A DNA stretch of 53,455 nt. Origin: Dysgonamonadaceae bacterium. Its GTDB lineage: Bacteria; Bacteroidota; Bacteroidia; Bacteroidales; Azobacteroidaceae. The notes under the pieces were generated by a model, which was not told the origin of the DNA, ran no database searches, and was given only the letters and a program-made list of their open reading frames with translations. Where the stretch lies: contig JAIRYM010000048.1 of NCBI GenBank assembly GCA_031267615.1, positions 1 to 53,455 of the forward strand, in the 5' to 3' direction. A program made the position numbers and the translations under genes. Of this stretch, positions 1 to 8,703 are shown in pieces; position 1 is the first letter of the stretch; each line of letters begins with the position of its first letter.

Positions 1-141
1 GACGTAGATACCAATTCGCCGTTCACTCTCGCCTTTGAAAACGATCAGCGCGGTAAGACGGTTTATTTCGCCCTTCGCTGGGAAAACACCCGCGGTCAGA
101 AAGGTCCCTGGACAGAAATCCAAAGCGCAATTATTCCGTAA
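1..141 (+). CDS. C-terminal fragment of an unidentified protein (5' end outside window)
   Basis: An open frame runs from base 1 to a TAA at 139-141 and encodes 46 residues, including YFALRWENTRGQKGPWTEI and ending SAIIP. This kind of ending, a beta-strand followed by 'RWENTRG.KGPW', is what I associate with small Bacteroidetes proteins of unknown function that end in a fibronectin-III-like strand pair. No domain can be assigned from so short a piece. The start lies upstream of the window. Confidence 0.6.
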   Translation, partial: DVDTNSPFTLAFENDQRGKTVYFALRWENTRGQKGPWTEIQSAIIP

Positions 142-168
142 ATCAATTACGAATTAACAGACAATAAA

Positions 169-297
169 ATGAAACCGGTTCTTTTAATAACAGTGTTGCT
201 GCTGACTGCGGCGACATGTTTTGGACAAAGCGGCGATTTCGGAAAAAACAACGCTTTGCACTGGGAAATAGAAACCGTGAAAATCATCAATAACTAA
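169..297 (+). pseudogene. Truncated secreted-protein remnant (signal peptide plus ~20 residues)
   Basis: An ATG at 169 opens a 42-codon frame. It begins with a clear signal peptide (MKPVLLITVLLLTAATCFGQ), followed by SGDFGKNNALHWEIET, and then stops at 295-297. The motif 'GxFGxNNALHWE' resembles the mature N-terminus of large Bacteroidetes secreted leucine-rich-repeat or Ig-like surface proteins. The frame looks like the start of such a gene whose body has been deleted. A terminator hairpin follows about 20 bases later. A genuine 42-residue secreted peptide cannot be excluded. Confidence 0.45.
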
Positions 298-316
298 GAA
301 CTGAGAACTAAAAGTT

Positions 317-352
317 GCGCGTGATTTAATAATGAATCGCGCGCTTTTTTTA
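317..352 (+). terminator. Rho-independent terminator
   Basis: A 10-bp stem (GCGCGTGATT at 317-326 with AATCGCGCGC at 335-344, one G-T wobble) has an 8-base loop and is followed by seven T. It closes the transcription unit of the two preceding fragments. Confidence 0.75.
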
Positions 353-506
353 TGATTCGCAATAACAGAGAGAACTTGCGCCCTCGCAAATGACGATGAA
401 TGGCAAATATGACTTGCACAGAGGAGACAGAGTTTTCTTATTTCGTCAAAAGAACATGTGTTTTGATAAAGACACAGCAAAAAAAGAATTAACTGTATTC
501 TGAAAT

Positions 507-538
507 TTTGTTATTAAGAAAATAAGTATTATTTTTGC
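507..538 (+). promoter_or_regulatory. Bacteroidetes-type promoter of the oxidoreductase-mutL unit
   Basis: A TTTG -33 element (507-510) is separated by 19 bases from TATTTTTGC (530-538), matching the TAnnTTTGC -7 consensus. It lies about 50 bases before the ATG at 589. Confidence 0.7.
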
Positions 539-588
539 GCCATAATAATTTTGTTGCAAACTAATTTAACAAATAAACACAAATCAAG

Positions 589-2058
589 ATGAGAGAAGAA
601 AGTAAAATCAGCAGACGTTCTTTTTTAAAGAACTCTGCACTGGCAGGTGCTATCGGTACGGTTGGCGCCGGAAACGCGGTATTTTTGACTTCATGCGAAG
701 GCAAAAACAAACTTGTTCCATTAAGAGAACCCGGAACATATTATACACCGGAATTACCGGATTTGGCAGCAGACGGAAAACCACTGAAAGCCGGCGTCGT
801 TGGCTGCGGCGGACGCGGCACAGGCGCGGCGATTAACTTTCTGTCGGCAGCAAACGGCGTTACGGTAGTTGCGCTTGGCGATACTTTTGCCGACCGTGTC
901 GAATCTTGCGCCGAAGCATTAAAAAAGGAAAAAAACATTGACATCGCAGCTGACAGAAAATTTGTAGGACTTGATGCCTATAAAAAAGTTATTGACAGCG
1001 ATATTGATGTCCTAATCACGGCAACACCGCCCTGCTTCCGCCCTGAAATCTTCCGCTATGCAGTAGAAAAAGGCAAACACGCTTTCTTGGAAAAACCCGT
1101 TTGCGTTGATGCGGCAGGCTACCGTACCATTGTGGCTGCCTCCAAACAGGCGCAGGCAAAAGGATTGTCGGTTGTTACCGGCACCCAGCGCCATCACGAG
1201 CGCGGTTATGTCGAATCATACAAAAAAGTAATGGAAGGACTTATCGGCGAAATCACAGGCGGAAATGTTTACTGGAACGGCGGCGAACTCTGGTCTCGTT
1301 ACCGTCAGAAAGGATGGAGCGACCTCGAATGGATGATTCGCGACTGGGTAAACTGGACCTGGCTTTCCGGCGACCATATCGTTGAGCAGCATGTTCACAA
1401 TATCGACGTATTCACTTGGTTTTCCGGACTGAGACCAATCAGCGCAGTAGGATTCGGTTCTCGCCAGCGCCGTCAGACAGGAAATCAATACGACAATTTC
1501 AGTGTTGATTTTGAATTTGAAAACGGAATACATCTTCACAGTATGAGCCGCCAGATTTCAAACTGCTCAGGCAACGTTTCCGAAATTATCCACGGCACGA
1601 AAGGCGTCTGGTATTCCGAAGGGCGCATAGAGCAGGGCGAGGCGGATGAAACAGGCAAAGCGATGGAAAAACCGTTTCAGGGCAAAGTGATTAAAAACCT
1701 GAAAGGCGAAGTGATATGGAAATACGACCGCGAAGCAGAAAAAGCGACTTACAAGCAGCGCGATCCATATACGCTTGAACACGTGAACTGGATTAACCAT
1801 ATTCGTTCAGGCAAACCGATTGAACAGGCTTCTGAAACAGCAGTCTCCAATATGGCTGCCATTATGGGACGCGAGTCAGCTTATACAGGAAAACTCATCA
1901 ATTGGGACGATATGACTGCCGCTGCTCAAAATCTTATACCTGAAGATCTGGATTTTGTCAAGAAACTTGGAATTGCAGGTTATGGAGACGACACACCGTT
2001 CAGATTACCTGAATTTATTCCGATTCCGGGTAAACCGCAGGGCAATCAAACTCGATAA
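589..2058 (+). CDS. Gfo/Idh/MocA-family oxidoreductase, Tat-exported lipoprotein
   Basis: 489 residues. The N-terminus has a twin-arginine signal (SRRSFLKNSALAGA) and then a lipobox-like LTSC near residue 36, so the protein is probably folded with its cofactor in the cytoplasm, exported by Tat and lipid-anchored. The Rossmann nucleotide-binding motif GVVGCGGRG lies near residue 70. The family EKPVCVD motif (catalytic Lys of 'EKP') lies near residue 167. The length fits secreted Bacteroidetes members, which act on sugars or sugar derivatives; the substrate is not predictable here. The stop codon is immediately followed by the mutL ATG, so the two are co-transcribed from the promoter at 507-538. 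Confidence 0.85.
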   Translation: MREESKISRRSFLKNSALAGAIGTVGAGNAVFLTSCEGKNKLVPLREPGTYYTPELPDLAADGKPLKAGVVGCGGRGTGAAINFLSAANGVTVVALGDTFADRVESCAEALKKEKNIDIAADRKFVGLDAYKKVIDSDIDVLITATPPCFRPEIFRYAVEKGKHAFLEKPVCVDAAGYRTIVAASKQAQAKGLSVVTGTQRHHERGYVESYKKVMEGLIGEITGGNVYWNGGELWSRYRQKGWSDLEWMIRDWVNWTWLSGDHIVEQHVHNIDVFTWFSGLRPISAVGFGSRQRRQTGNQYDNFSVDFEFENGIHLHSMSRQISNCSGNVSEIIHGTKGVWYSEGRIEQGEADETGKAMEKPFQGKVIKNLKGEVIWKYDREAEKATYKQRDPYTLEHVNWINHIRSGKPIEQASETAVSNMAAIMGRESAYTGKLINWDDMTAAAQNLIPEDLDFVKKLGIAGYGDDTPFRLPEFIPIPGKPQGNQTR

Positions 2059-3846
2059 ATGAGTGATATAATCAATCTGCTTCCTGATGCAATAGCCAAT
2101 CAGATTGCCGCAGGCGAAGTCATACAGCGTCCAGCATCGGTTGTGAAAGAACTTATTGAAAATTCAATCGATGCGGGGGCGCATAAAATTCAACTTATCG
2201 TTAAAGATGCCGGACGGACTTTGATTCAGGTTATCGACGACGGTGAAGGAATGTCGGAAACCGATGCACGTATGGCTTTTGAGCGGCACGCAACCTCAAA
2301 AATCCGTAATGTCAATGATTTATTTTCTCTGCATACAATGGGTTTTCGCGGCGAAGCGCTTGCTTCTATAGCCGCAGTTGCACAAGTTGAATTGAAAACA
2401 GCCCGCCAGGAAGACGAAACAGGAACGCTGCTGCGGATTACAGGTTCGCAAGTTGAAACTCAAGAATCGATTGCCTGCATAAAAGGCAGTATTTTTTCTG
2501 TAAGAAATTTATTTTTCAATGTTCCTGCCCGTAGAAAATTTCTTAAACCCAACGAAACAGAATTTCGCAATATTATTACCGAATTTGAACGCATCGTTTT
2601 AGTCAATCCGCAGGTAGCTTTTACTCTGTATAATAATGATGTGGAAGTTATGAACCTGCCTGTTGCAAATCTTAAACAGAGAATTCTTAATGTTTCAGGA
2701 AAAAAACTTAATTCTCAGCTTATTACTGTCAATGCTGAAACTCCGTTTATGAAAGTTGGCGGATTTATCGGAACGCCCGATTCAAGCAGAAAACGCGGCT
2801 GTTTGCAATTTTTATTTGCAAATAATCGTTATATGCGGCATCCCTACTTTCACAAAGCTGTTGTAAATGCCTTTGAACCTTTTATTACAGCAGGCGATTC
2901 ACCAAATTATTTTATTTATCTAACGGTAGACACTTCAAGCATTGACGTTAATATTCACCCGACAAAAACAGAAATAAAATTTGAAAACGAACAGGCGATA
3001 TGGGTAACGATTTCAGCTGCGGTGAAAGAAGCGATTGGTAAATCCAAATCTGTGCCAAGCCTTGACTTCAACAGTGAAGACGCTATCGAAATGCCTGTTT
3101 ACAACAGCAGACAAACCGAAGCCCCTATCCCCGAAATCAAACTCAATTCCGGTTATAATCCGTTTCGCGAACAACCATCGTATCACTCGCGTCATTCGGC
3201 TTCAGACTGGGAAAAACTCTATCGCAACATATCGCCGGCAGAGATTGATACTGTTGAAATGCAGCCTGCAATACAGTCCGAAGAGAAGAAAGAGATTTTA
3301 TCTTATCGAGGTAAATACCTTATAACTTCATTAAAATCAGGACTGTGTATTATTGAACAGCGGCGGGCGCATATTCGTATTCTGTTTGATGATTATATGC
3401 AGCGAATTATACAAAAACAGGGCATCTCGCAGGGAATATTGTTTCCTGAAATTATAAATTTCACTCCGAAAGAAGCAACTGTCTTGCCTGTTCTTCTTGA
3501 TGAACTTGCATATATCGGTTTCGATTTGTCGGATTTGGGAAATAATTCTTTTTCTATAAATGGAATACCATCCGGAATGGAAGGCATCGATCCTGTCGAA
3601 ACGTTGAGAAATATGCTCGAAAAAGTTATAGAAACAGGCTGCGAAGTGAAAGAAGAAATATACGAAGCGCTCGCTCTTGCGTTAGCTCACAAAGCAGCCA
3701 TTCCAAGCGGAAAAATACTTTCGGAAGATGAAGCCGCTTCGCTTACCGCACGGCTGTTTTCTTCTTCTTCTCCAAACTACACGCCGGACGGTAAAAGCAT
3801 TGTTTATATTTTGCCTGACGATGATCTGGATAAAAAGTTCAAATAA
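2059..3846 (+). CDS. mutL: DNA mismatch repair protein MutL
   Basis: 595 residues. The GHKL ATPase motifs are in order: AAGEVIQRPASVVKELIENS with the catalytic Glu and Asn, DDGEGM, RHATSKI and GFRGEALASI. They are followed by the transducer domain and a C-terminal dimerisation domain. MutL links MutS mismatch recognition to strand removal. The endonuclease motif of nicking MutLs, DQHAxxExxxxE, reads EQRRAHIRILFDDY near residue 433. The acidic lead residue is Glu and the His is Arg. The CPHGRP metal motif is replaced by PNYTPDGK. Nicking activity is therefore doubtful, although Bacteroidetes MutLs already diverge in these motifs. The ATG directly follows the preceding stop codon. Confidence 0.95.
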   Translation: MSDIINLLPDAIANQIAAGEVIQRPASVVKELIENSIDAGAHKIQLIVKDAGRTLIQVIDDGEGMSETDARMAFERHATSKIRNVNDLFSLHTMGFRGEALASIAAVAQVELKTARQEDETGTLLRITGSQVETQESIACIKGSIFSVRNLFFNVPARRKFLKPNETEFRNIITEFERIVLVNPQVAFTLYNNDVEVMNLPVANLKQRILNVSGKKLNSQLITVNAETPFMKVGGFIGTPDSSRKRGCLQFLFANNRYMRHPYFHKAVVNAFEPFITAGDSPNYFIYLTVDTSSIDVNIHPTKTEIKFENEQAIWVTISAAVKEAIGKSKSVPSLDFNSEDAIEMPVYNSRQTEAPIPEIKLNSGYNPFREQPSYHSRHSASDWEKLYRNISPAEIDTVEMQPAIQSEEKKEILSYRGKYLITSLKSGLCIIEQRRAHIRILFDDYMQRIIQKQGISQGILFPEIINFTPKEATVLPVLLDELAYIGFDLSDLGNNSFSINGIPSGMEGIDPVETLRNMLEKVIETGCEVKEEIYEALALALAHKAAIPSGKILSEDEAASLTARLFSSSSPNYTPDGKSIVYILPDDDLDKKFK

Positions 3847-3853
3847 ACATCAG

Positions 3854-4912
3854 TTATTCTTCATCTTTTGTCAAGTCAAGCTTTTCGTTGTCTGAGCTTC
3901 TTTCAACAGATTGCCTGCAAAGCGGATTAGCTCGGATTTCCTTGTCGATTTTTCGTGTAGAACAAATGTCTTCCGCAAGATAAAGCGCATGTCGCAACGC
4001 CGTTTCCGATGACTCATTGCGCCCCGCAAGAGGAAATGAAACACTTGTGTCAGGAGCAGTAATGACGTAAGGCATTCCAGCGAAAAACACAACGCCTTCA
4101 CTGTGTGAAAGCAAGCGAAAGGGTATAGCGCCCTGGCTGTAATGAAGCGCAAGTATTGCATCAAATTTCTGAAAATCACCTGATGAAAAAAAATCTTCGG
4201 CAGAATAAGGTCCAAAACAGGCAATTCCTTCGTTCTCGACAGCCTTAATTGCAGGCAACAGCACTTCCGATTCTTCTTTCCCATACTGCTGTTCTTTTAC
4301 GCCTTTGTCAGGATTGAAAGACAGAACTGCGATACGAGTCAAAGTCAGCATAAAATCGTGAACAAGGCTAAAGTGCAGAGTGCGAAGTTGAGCAGCGACA
4401 AGTTCAGCCGTCAATTGTTCTGAAACATTTGCAAGCGGTATTTTTGCTGTCGAAAGCGCAATGCGCAAACTTTCACTGACAAATATTTTCAATGGTTTTA
4501 TGCCTGAAAACGATTCGAGCAAAAGTATTTCATCGACAGTTGAAGGTGCGAGGACAAGAGCATCTGTATGACCGTTTTTCAAATCGTCAAGAGCGCGTTC
4601 CATTGCTTTCTGCGCCATGGATTCCGCTTCCGGCGCAGGTTTTGACAGCTCGACTACAATATCTTCCGTAACACAGTTTATGATATTCAAACGATTTGCT
4701 CCCACATCGTTTATATCTGTTATTATGTTAAAATTAATCTGCGGCAAATCCATCGCCTTACGGTGATATGCAAGCACTTTTGATGAACCGTAAAGTACAG
4801 GAGTGTTCTTTTCCATCATTCTTGCATCTTCAAATGTCTTGATAATCATCTCGTATGATATACCGTTGATGTCGCCCTGACTTATGCCGGTTATCAGTAT
4901 GTTGTTGTTCAT
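3854..4912 (-). CDS. PdxA-like protein with degenerate metal site
   Basis: 352 residues, alignable along its length to Bacteroidetes 4-hydroxythreonine-4-phosphate dehydrogenase (pyridoxal phosphate synthesis). Recognisable blocks are GISQGDINGISYEMI (N-terminus), LYGSSKVLAYHRKAMDLP, EEIxxPAI-like EESEVLLPAIKAVENEG, CFGPYSAEDFF and FPLAGR. The residues that define the enzyme are missing. The 'FPGHTEY' His block is shortened to FSGIK, 'NPHAG' reads NPDKG, the 'YHDQG' block reads HYSQG, and 'TSPxHGTA' reads TAPDTSVS. All three metal-binding His positions are thus lost. The gene is complete and in frame, convergent with mutL (7-bp gap). I read it as a repurposed or inactive paralogue, not a working PdxA. 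Confidence 0.75.
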   Translation of the reverse strand: MNNNILITGISQGDINGISYEMIIKTFEDARMMEKNTPVLYGSSKVLAYHRKAMDLPQINFNIITDINDVGANRLNIINCVTEDIVVELSKPAPEAESMAQKAMERALDDLKNGHTDALVLAPSTVDEILLLESFSGIKPLKIFVSESLRIALSTAKIPLANVSEQLTAELVAAQLRTLHFSLVHDFMLTLTRIAVLSFNPDKGVKEQQYGKEESEVLLPAIKAVENEGIACFGPYSAEDFFSSGDFQKFDAILALHYSQGAIPFRLLSHSEGVVFFAGMPYVITAPDTSVSFPLAGRNESSETALRHALYLAEDICSTRKIDKEIRANPLCRQSVERSSDNEKLDLTKDEE

Positions 4913-4991
4913 ATTTTTATATTAAGCCGCAAAGATACAAATTTTTTTAACGATGATAAATGGGGAATATACATTTTTACAAAAAAATAGT

Positions 4992-5000
4992 TACCTTTGC
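4992..5000 (+). promoter_or_regulatory. -7 element for the hexokinase gene
   Basis: TACCTTTGC, an exact match to the Bacteroidetes -7 consensus, 29 bases before the ATG. No clear -33 TTTG at the usual distance. Confidence 0.6.
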
Positions 5001-5029
5001 CATCATTTAATAATTTTAATTAAAATCAA

Positions 5030-6301
5030 ATGGAAAGTAACATTTTTGAACTGACAACAGAGCAATTGAAAGATATTGCCATCGCCCTTCAAAACGGCGT
5101 CGCCGAAGGTTTGGTAACCGACTACGAAGAACGCGACAGAAAATTAGCCAAAGGTGAAAAGGTAGAAGCAAAAGACGGCGAAATACGCTGTATTCCTACC
5201 TACATCAATCCCAAGTTTATCAGCGAAGGCAAAGCCCTCGTTCTTGACCTGGGAGGAACAAACTTCCGGGCAACTGTCGTGGAATTTAAAAACGGAGAAG
5301 CCATTGTTCACCCCGGAATGAAAGAAAACCTCGTTTCGCTGATGAAGAACCCGCAATGTACCCTTGAGCAGCTCTATGCAAAAATGGCGAGCCTCATCAG
5401 TTCACTCAAACTTGACGGAGTAACCGATATAGGCTACTGTTTCTCCTATCCGGGCGAATCGCTTCTCAATGGAGACGCAAATCTGATTAAATGGAACAAA
5501 GGAGTCGATATTAAAGACCTCATCGGGAAACCGGTCGGAAAAACTCTTCTGGACTATCTCAATGCAAACGTTAAAGGAGCCAGATTCAAAAACATCAAAG
5601 TGATAAACGATACAGTAGCAGCCCTGTTTTCAGGACTGACGGACACAAAATCACAGGCTCATATCGGACTCATTGTCGGAACAGGCACCAATATGGCGCC
5701 ATTCATTCCCGTAGAAAGAATACCCAAGCTCGACAAAGCATACACGGGAAAAGGACTTATACCAATAAACCTGGAATCAGGAAACTTCAACCCGCCACAC
5801 CTGACAGTGATTGACGACAAGATCGACAAATACCTCGACACCAAAGGCAGGCAGCGCTTTGAAAAAGCAATTTCCGGAATGTATCTCGGACGTATCCTTG
5901 AATACCTGTTTTCGAGCGACGAATTCGAAGACAACTTTGATGCGGAAAAACTGACATCAATAATGAGTTATCCATCCCGTTTCAAAGAAAAATACGTCAA
6001 GGCAGCCCACTGGGTTTACGAACGCTCGGCAAAACTTGTTGCAGCATCGCTCTCAGGACTGATCCTTCAAATCATCGCAACCGGCGAAAAACCCGTTACC
6101 GACATCCGCCTTTCAGCAGAAGGCAGCCTGTTCTGGAGTAACGACAGAAAAGTTCGCAACGCAAGCTATTTACCATACAAAGACCTTGTCATAAACGAAC
6201 TGGACAAAATCCTTAAAGAATTTGGACATGAAATAAAAATCCATGTCGAACAAAAAGAAAACGCCAATCTGATCGGTTCGGCAATAGCAGCGCTCTCATA
6301 A
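5030..6301 (+). CDS. Hexokinase (eukaryote-type hexokinase family)
   Basis: 423 residues. Phosphorylates hexoses with ATP at the head of glycolysis in the cytoplasm. The phosphate-1 motif LDLGGTNFRATVV lies near residue 72, followed by VINDTVAALFSG (phosphate-2 region with the catalytic Asp), GLIVGTGTNMAP, and the C-terminal adenosine region LSAEGSLFW. The length and the 'NDTVAALFSG' style match the two-domain hexokinase family found in eukaryotes and Bacteroidetes, not the short ROK or GlkA glucokinases. It lies 36 bases upstream of the GH109-like gene and may be co-transcribed with it, which would couple sugar release and phosphorylation, although the enzymes act in different compartments. 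Confidence 0.9.
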   Translation: MESNIFELTTEQLKDIAIALQNGVAEGLVTDYEERDRKLAKGEKVEAKDGEIRCIPTYINPKFISEGKALVLDLGGTNFRATVVEFKNGEAIVHPGMKENLVSLMKNPQCTLEQLYAKMASLISSLKLDGVTDIGYCFSYPGESLLNGDANLIKWNKGVDIKDLIGKPVGKTLLDYLNANVKGARFKNIKVINDTVAALFSGLTDTKSQAHIGLIVGTGTNMAPFIPVERIPKLDKAYTGKGLIPINLESGNFNPPHLTVIDDKIDKYLDTKGRQRFEKAISGMYLGRILEYLFSSDEFEDNFDAEKLTSIMSYPSRFKEKYVKAAHWVYERSAKLVAASLSGLILQIIATGEKPVTDIRLSAEGSLFWSNDRKVRNASYLPYKDLVINELDKILKEFGHEIKIHVEQKENANLIGSAIAALS

Positions 6302-6337
6302 CTTTCAGGTTCGAAAACAAACACCAGAATTAACATC

Positions 6338-7753
6338 ATGAAAAACAATCGCAGAAACTTCCTCAAAAAAACCCTGTACGGAAGCATAGCATTAGGCATA
6401 ACAGGTTACGCATCACTTGAACATAACACCGGCAACCGGGAGAAGGCAAACGAAGCTCTTGCCTCTCCCGAAGCGCGACACGGAAAAGGAAAATCAGCAA
6501 TGGCGCTCCGCTGCGAACCACTGCCCGAAGTACGTATCGCAATCATCGGACTCGGACGCGGACTCGGAGCCGTAGAAAGACTGGCACAAATAGAAGGAAC
6601 AAAAATCACTGCGATCTGCGACCTGATGACCGACAAAATCAACAGCGGTCAAACTATCCTGAAAAAACACAACCGCCCCGAAGCAGCAACATACACCGGC
6701 GAAGAAGACTGGAAAAAAATCTGCCAAAGAGATGACATAGACCTTATATATAACGCCACACCATGGGACCTTCACACCCCGATCGCCCTCTATGCAATGA
6801 AGCACGGCAAACACATCGCAACAGAAATCCCCGCAGCGCTCTCCGTCGACGACTGCTGGGCGCTCGTCAATACAGCAGAAGAAACACAGCGCCACTGCAT
6901 GATGCTCGAAAACTGCTGTTACGACGCCTTCGAACTCACAACGCTAAACATGGCGCGCAAAAACCTCTTTGGCGAAATATACCACGGCGAAGGAGCATAC
7001 ATACACGACCTCAGAGGTTACAAACACAACAAAACCAGCGGATATTACAAGATGTGGAGGCTCGAACACAGCAAACAACATACCGGAAATCCCTACCCGA
7101 TGCACGGACTGGGACCGCTGGCGCAAATAATGAACATCAACCGCGGAGACCGGTTCGACTACCTCACCTCAATGTCCACCAATCAATACGGACTTACCCT
7201 GTATGCCGAAAAAACTTTCGGGAAAAACTCCCCGGAAGCCAAAGCAACATACAAACTCGGCGACATGAACCAGACACTGATCAGAACCGTAAACGGACAT
7301 ACCCTCGTCGCAGTACACGACACAACAAGCCCAAGACCATACGACAGGATACATAAAATAAGCGGCACAAAAGGATATGCAGTCAAATACCCGGAACCAA
7401 AAATAGCCCTCGAACCGGATGCACACAAATTTCTCGAACCCGAAAAATTCAAAGAAATAATAGAACAGTACGAACACCCGCTCTGGAAATACATCGGCGA
7501 AACAGCAAAAACCGTCGGCGGACACGGAGGAATGGACTTCATCATGGACTGGAGACTCATCTACTGCCTGCGCAACGGATTGCCTCTCGACCAGGACGTG
7601 TATGACGCCGCAACGTGGTCGTCGATCACAGAACTGAGCGAACGGTCAGTCACAAACCGCAGCAACTCAGTCGACATACCCGACTTCACACGCGGAAAAT
7701 GGCAAACCGCAACACCATTGCCCGTCATAGATATGGAAACAATATTCAGCTAA
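6338..7753 (+). CDS. Glycoside hydrolase family 109-like protein (NAD-dependent alpha-N-acetylgalactosaminidase type)
   Basis: 471 residues with a twin-arginine signal (NRRNFLKKTLYGSIALG). The Rossmann motif VRIAIIGLGRGLGAVERL is near residue 65. Blocks typical of Bacteroides GH109 proteins follow: WKKICQRDDIDLIYNATPW, HGKHIATEIPAALSVDDCW, HCMMLENCCYDAFELTTLNM, GEGAYIHDL, GGHGGMDFIMDWRLIYCL, and the ending IPDFTRGKW. Known GH109 enzymes cleave alpha-GalNAc, for example from blood-group A or mucin glycans, by an NAD-assisted redox-elimination mechanism. The fold alone would only support Gfo/Idh/MocA; the specific blocks support GH109. The exact substrate is inferred. Confidence 0.85.
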   Translation: MKNNRRNFLKKTLYGSIALGITGYASLEHNTGNREKANEALASPEARHGKGKSAMALRCEPLPEVRIAIIGLGRGLGAVERLAQIEGTKITAICDLMTDKINSGQTILKKHNRPEAATYTGEEDWKKICQRDDIDLIYNATPWDLHTPIALYAMKHGKHIATEIPAALSVDDCWALVNTAEETQRHCMMLENCCYDAFELTTLNMARKNLFGEIYHGEGAYIHDLRGYKHNKTSGYYKMWRLEHSKQHTGNPYPMHGLGPLAQIMNINRGDRFDYLTSMSTNQYGLTLYAEKTFGKNSPEAKATYKLGDMNQTLIRTVNGHTLVAVHDTTSPRPYDRIHKISGTKGYAVKYPEPKIALEPDAHKFLEPEKFKEIIEQYEHPLWKYIGETAKTVGGHGGMDFIMDWRLIYCLRNGLPLDQDVYDAATWSSITELSERSVTNRSNSVDIPDFTRGKWQTATPLPVIDMETIFS

Positions 7754-7800
7754 ACAGAAAAAAAAATACCAGACAGTAAAAAAAACCAAAAAAAAATACA

Positions 7801-7809
7801 TACCTTTGC
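7801..7809 (+). promoter_or_regulatory. -7 element for the gene at 7847
   Basis: TACCTTTGC, exact consensus match, 37 bases before the ATG. Confidence 0.6.
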
Positions 7810-7846
7810 AGCAGCAAAAAAAAACACCAAATAAAAACTGTAAAAT

Positions 7847-8587
7847 ATGGAAAAAAAATCAACAACAGAATCAGGCATCAGCACAAACGTTGCCAACTTT
7901 GACAAACTGACCGGAGTCATCATCGGTTTCGGCAACAGGTACAACCCGGGAGTCGCCCGTCTGACGGTCAACGCCCTGCAAGAACAGTCAGTACACGTCA
8001 AAACATCCATCAACGAGGTAGACGACAGCATGGCGCACGTAATAATAGACGAAGGACACAGGCAGGAACAGTTCAGCCTCCTTCTCCCCCTCGCAACGCG
8101 AATACAGGCGTCAACAAAATTCTTCGGAATGGTAGAAAGCACCTCGAAACACGTAAAAGAAATCGTCCGCAAAATACGCGGCAAAAGAGTACATTCCCTC
8201 GAGTCCGAAGCCGCAAAAGCAGGCGACAAACCCACAAAACACATATCCGTATCCCAGGTAAGTTTTACCGAACAGATAGAACACCTCAACCAGCTCATCA
8301 TGCTTCTTGCCGCCGACCCCGCATACAAGCCCACCGAAGCCGACATGAAGATCGACGGACTTCGAGACTATTACGACAGGCTCGGCGTTGTGAACGACGC
8401 CTGCGTAGAAACCAACCGGTTGCTGGAAGAAGCCCGCGAACGCCGCAACGAACTGCTCTACACCCCGGTAACAGGCATGATTGACACAGCGCTTGCGGTC
8501 AAGGAATATGTCAAATTCGCCTTTGGCGTCAAAAGTCCGGAATATAAAGAAGTATACCATATCACGTTTAAGAAAAAAAGCATCTGA
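7847..8587 (+). CDS. Hypothetical helical protein (246 aa)
   Basis: I do not recognise the family with certainty. The protein has no signal peptide or membrane segment. It looks almost wholly alpha-helical and is rich in charged residues, with segments such as SFTEQIEHLNQLIMLLAADP and NRLLEEARERRNELLYTPVTG. The length and style resemble the DUF6261-type cytoplasmic proteins common in Bacteroidales, a weak recollection and not evidence. It has its own -7 element and its own terminator, so it is a single-gene unit. A 21-bp tandem repeat array starts about 115 bases beyond its stop codon. Confidence 0.7.
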   Translation: MEKKSTTESGISTNVANFDKLTGVIIGFGNRYNPGVARLTVNALQEQSVHVKTSINEVDDSMAHVIIDEGHRQEQFSLLLPLATRIQASTKFFGMVESTSKHVKEIVRKIRGKRVHSLESEAAKAGDKPTKHISVSQVSFTEQIEHLNQLIMLLAADPAYKPTEADMKIDGLRDYYDRLGVVNDACVETNRLLEEARERRNELLYTPVTGMIDTALAVKEYVKFAFGVKSPEYKEVYHITFKKKSI

Positions 8588-8614
8588 TTCATCATAATAA
8601 TCCAGTCTGTTGTG

Positions 8615-8649
8615 GACGCTGATGTTGTGAAACATCGGCGTCTTTTTTT
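8615..8649 (+). terminator. Rho-independent terminator
   Basis: A 12-bp stem (GACGCTGATGTT with AACATCGGCGTC, one wobble pair) and a 4-base loop are followed by seven T. It ends the 7847-8587 transcription unit. Confidence 0.85.
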
Positions 8650-8703
8650 ATTAGACATATAATATATCCGGTAACATAAACATCAAATTTTGCAAAACAT
8701 AAA

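Noticed and set aside
6763-7356. 197-residue alternative frame inside the GH109-like gene
   Set aside because: Arg/Thr/Gln-rich shadow of the real frame, produced by codon bias.
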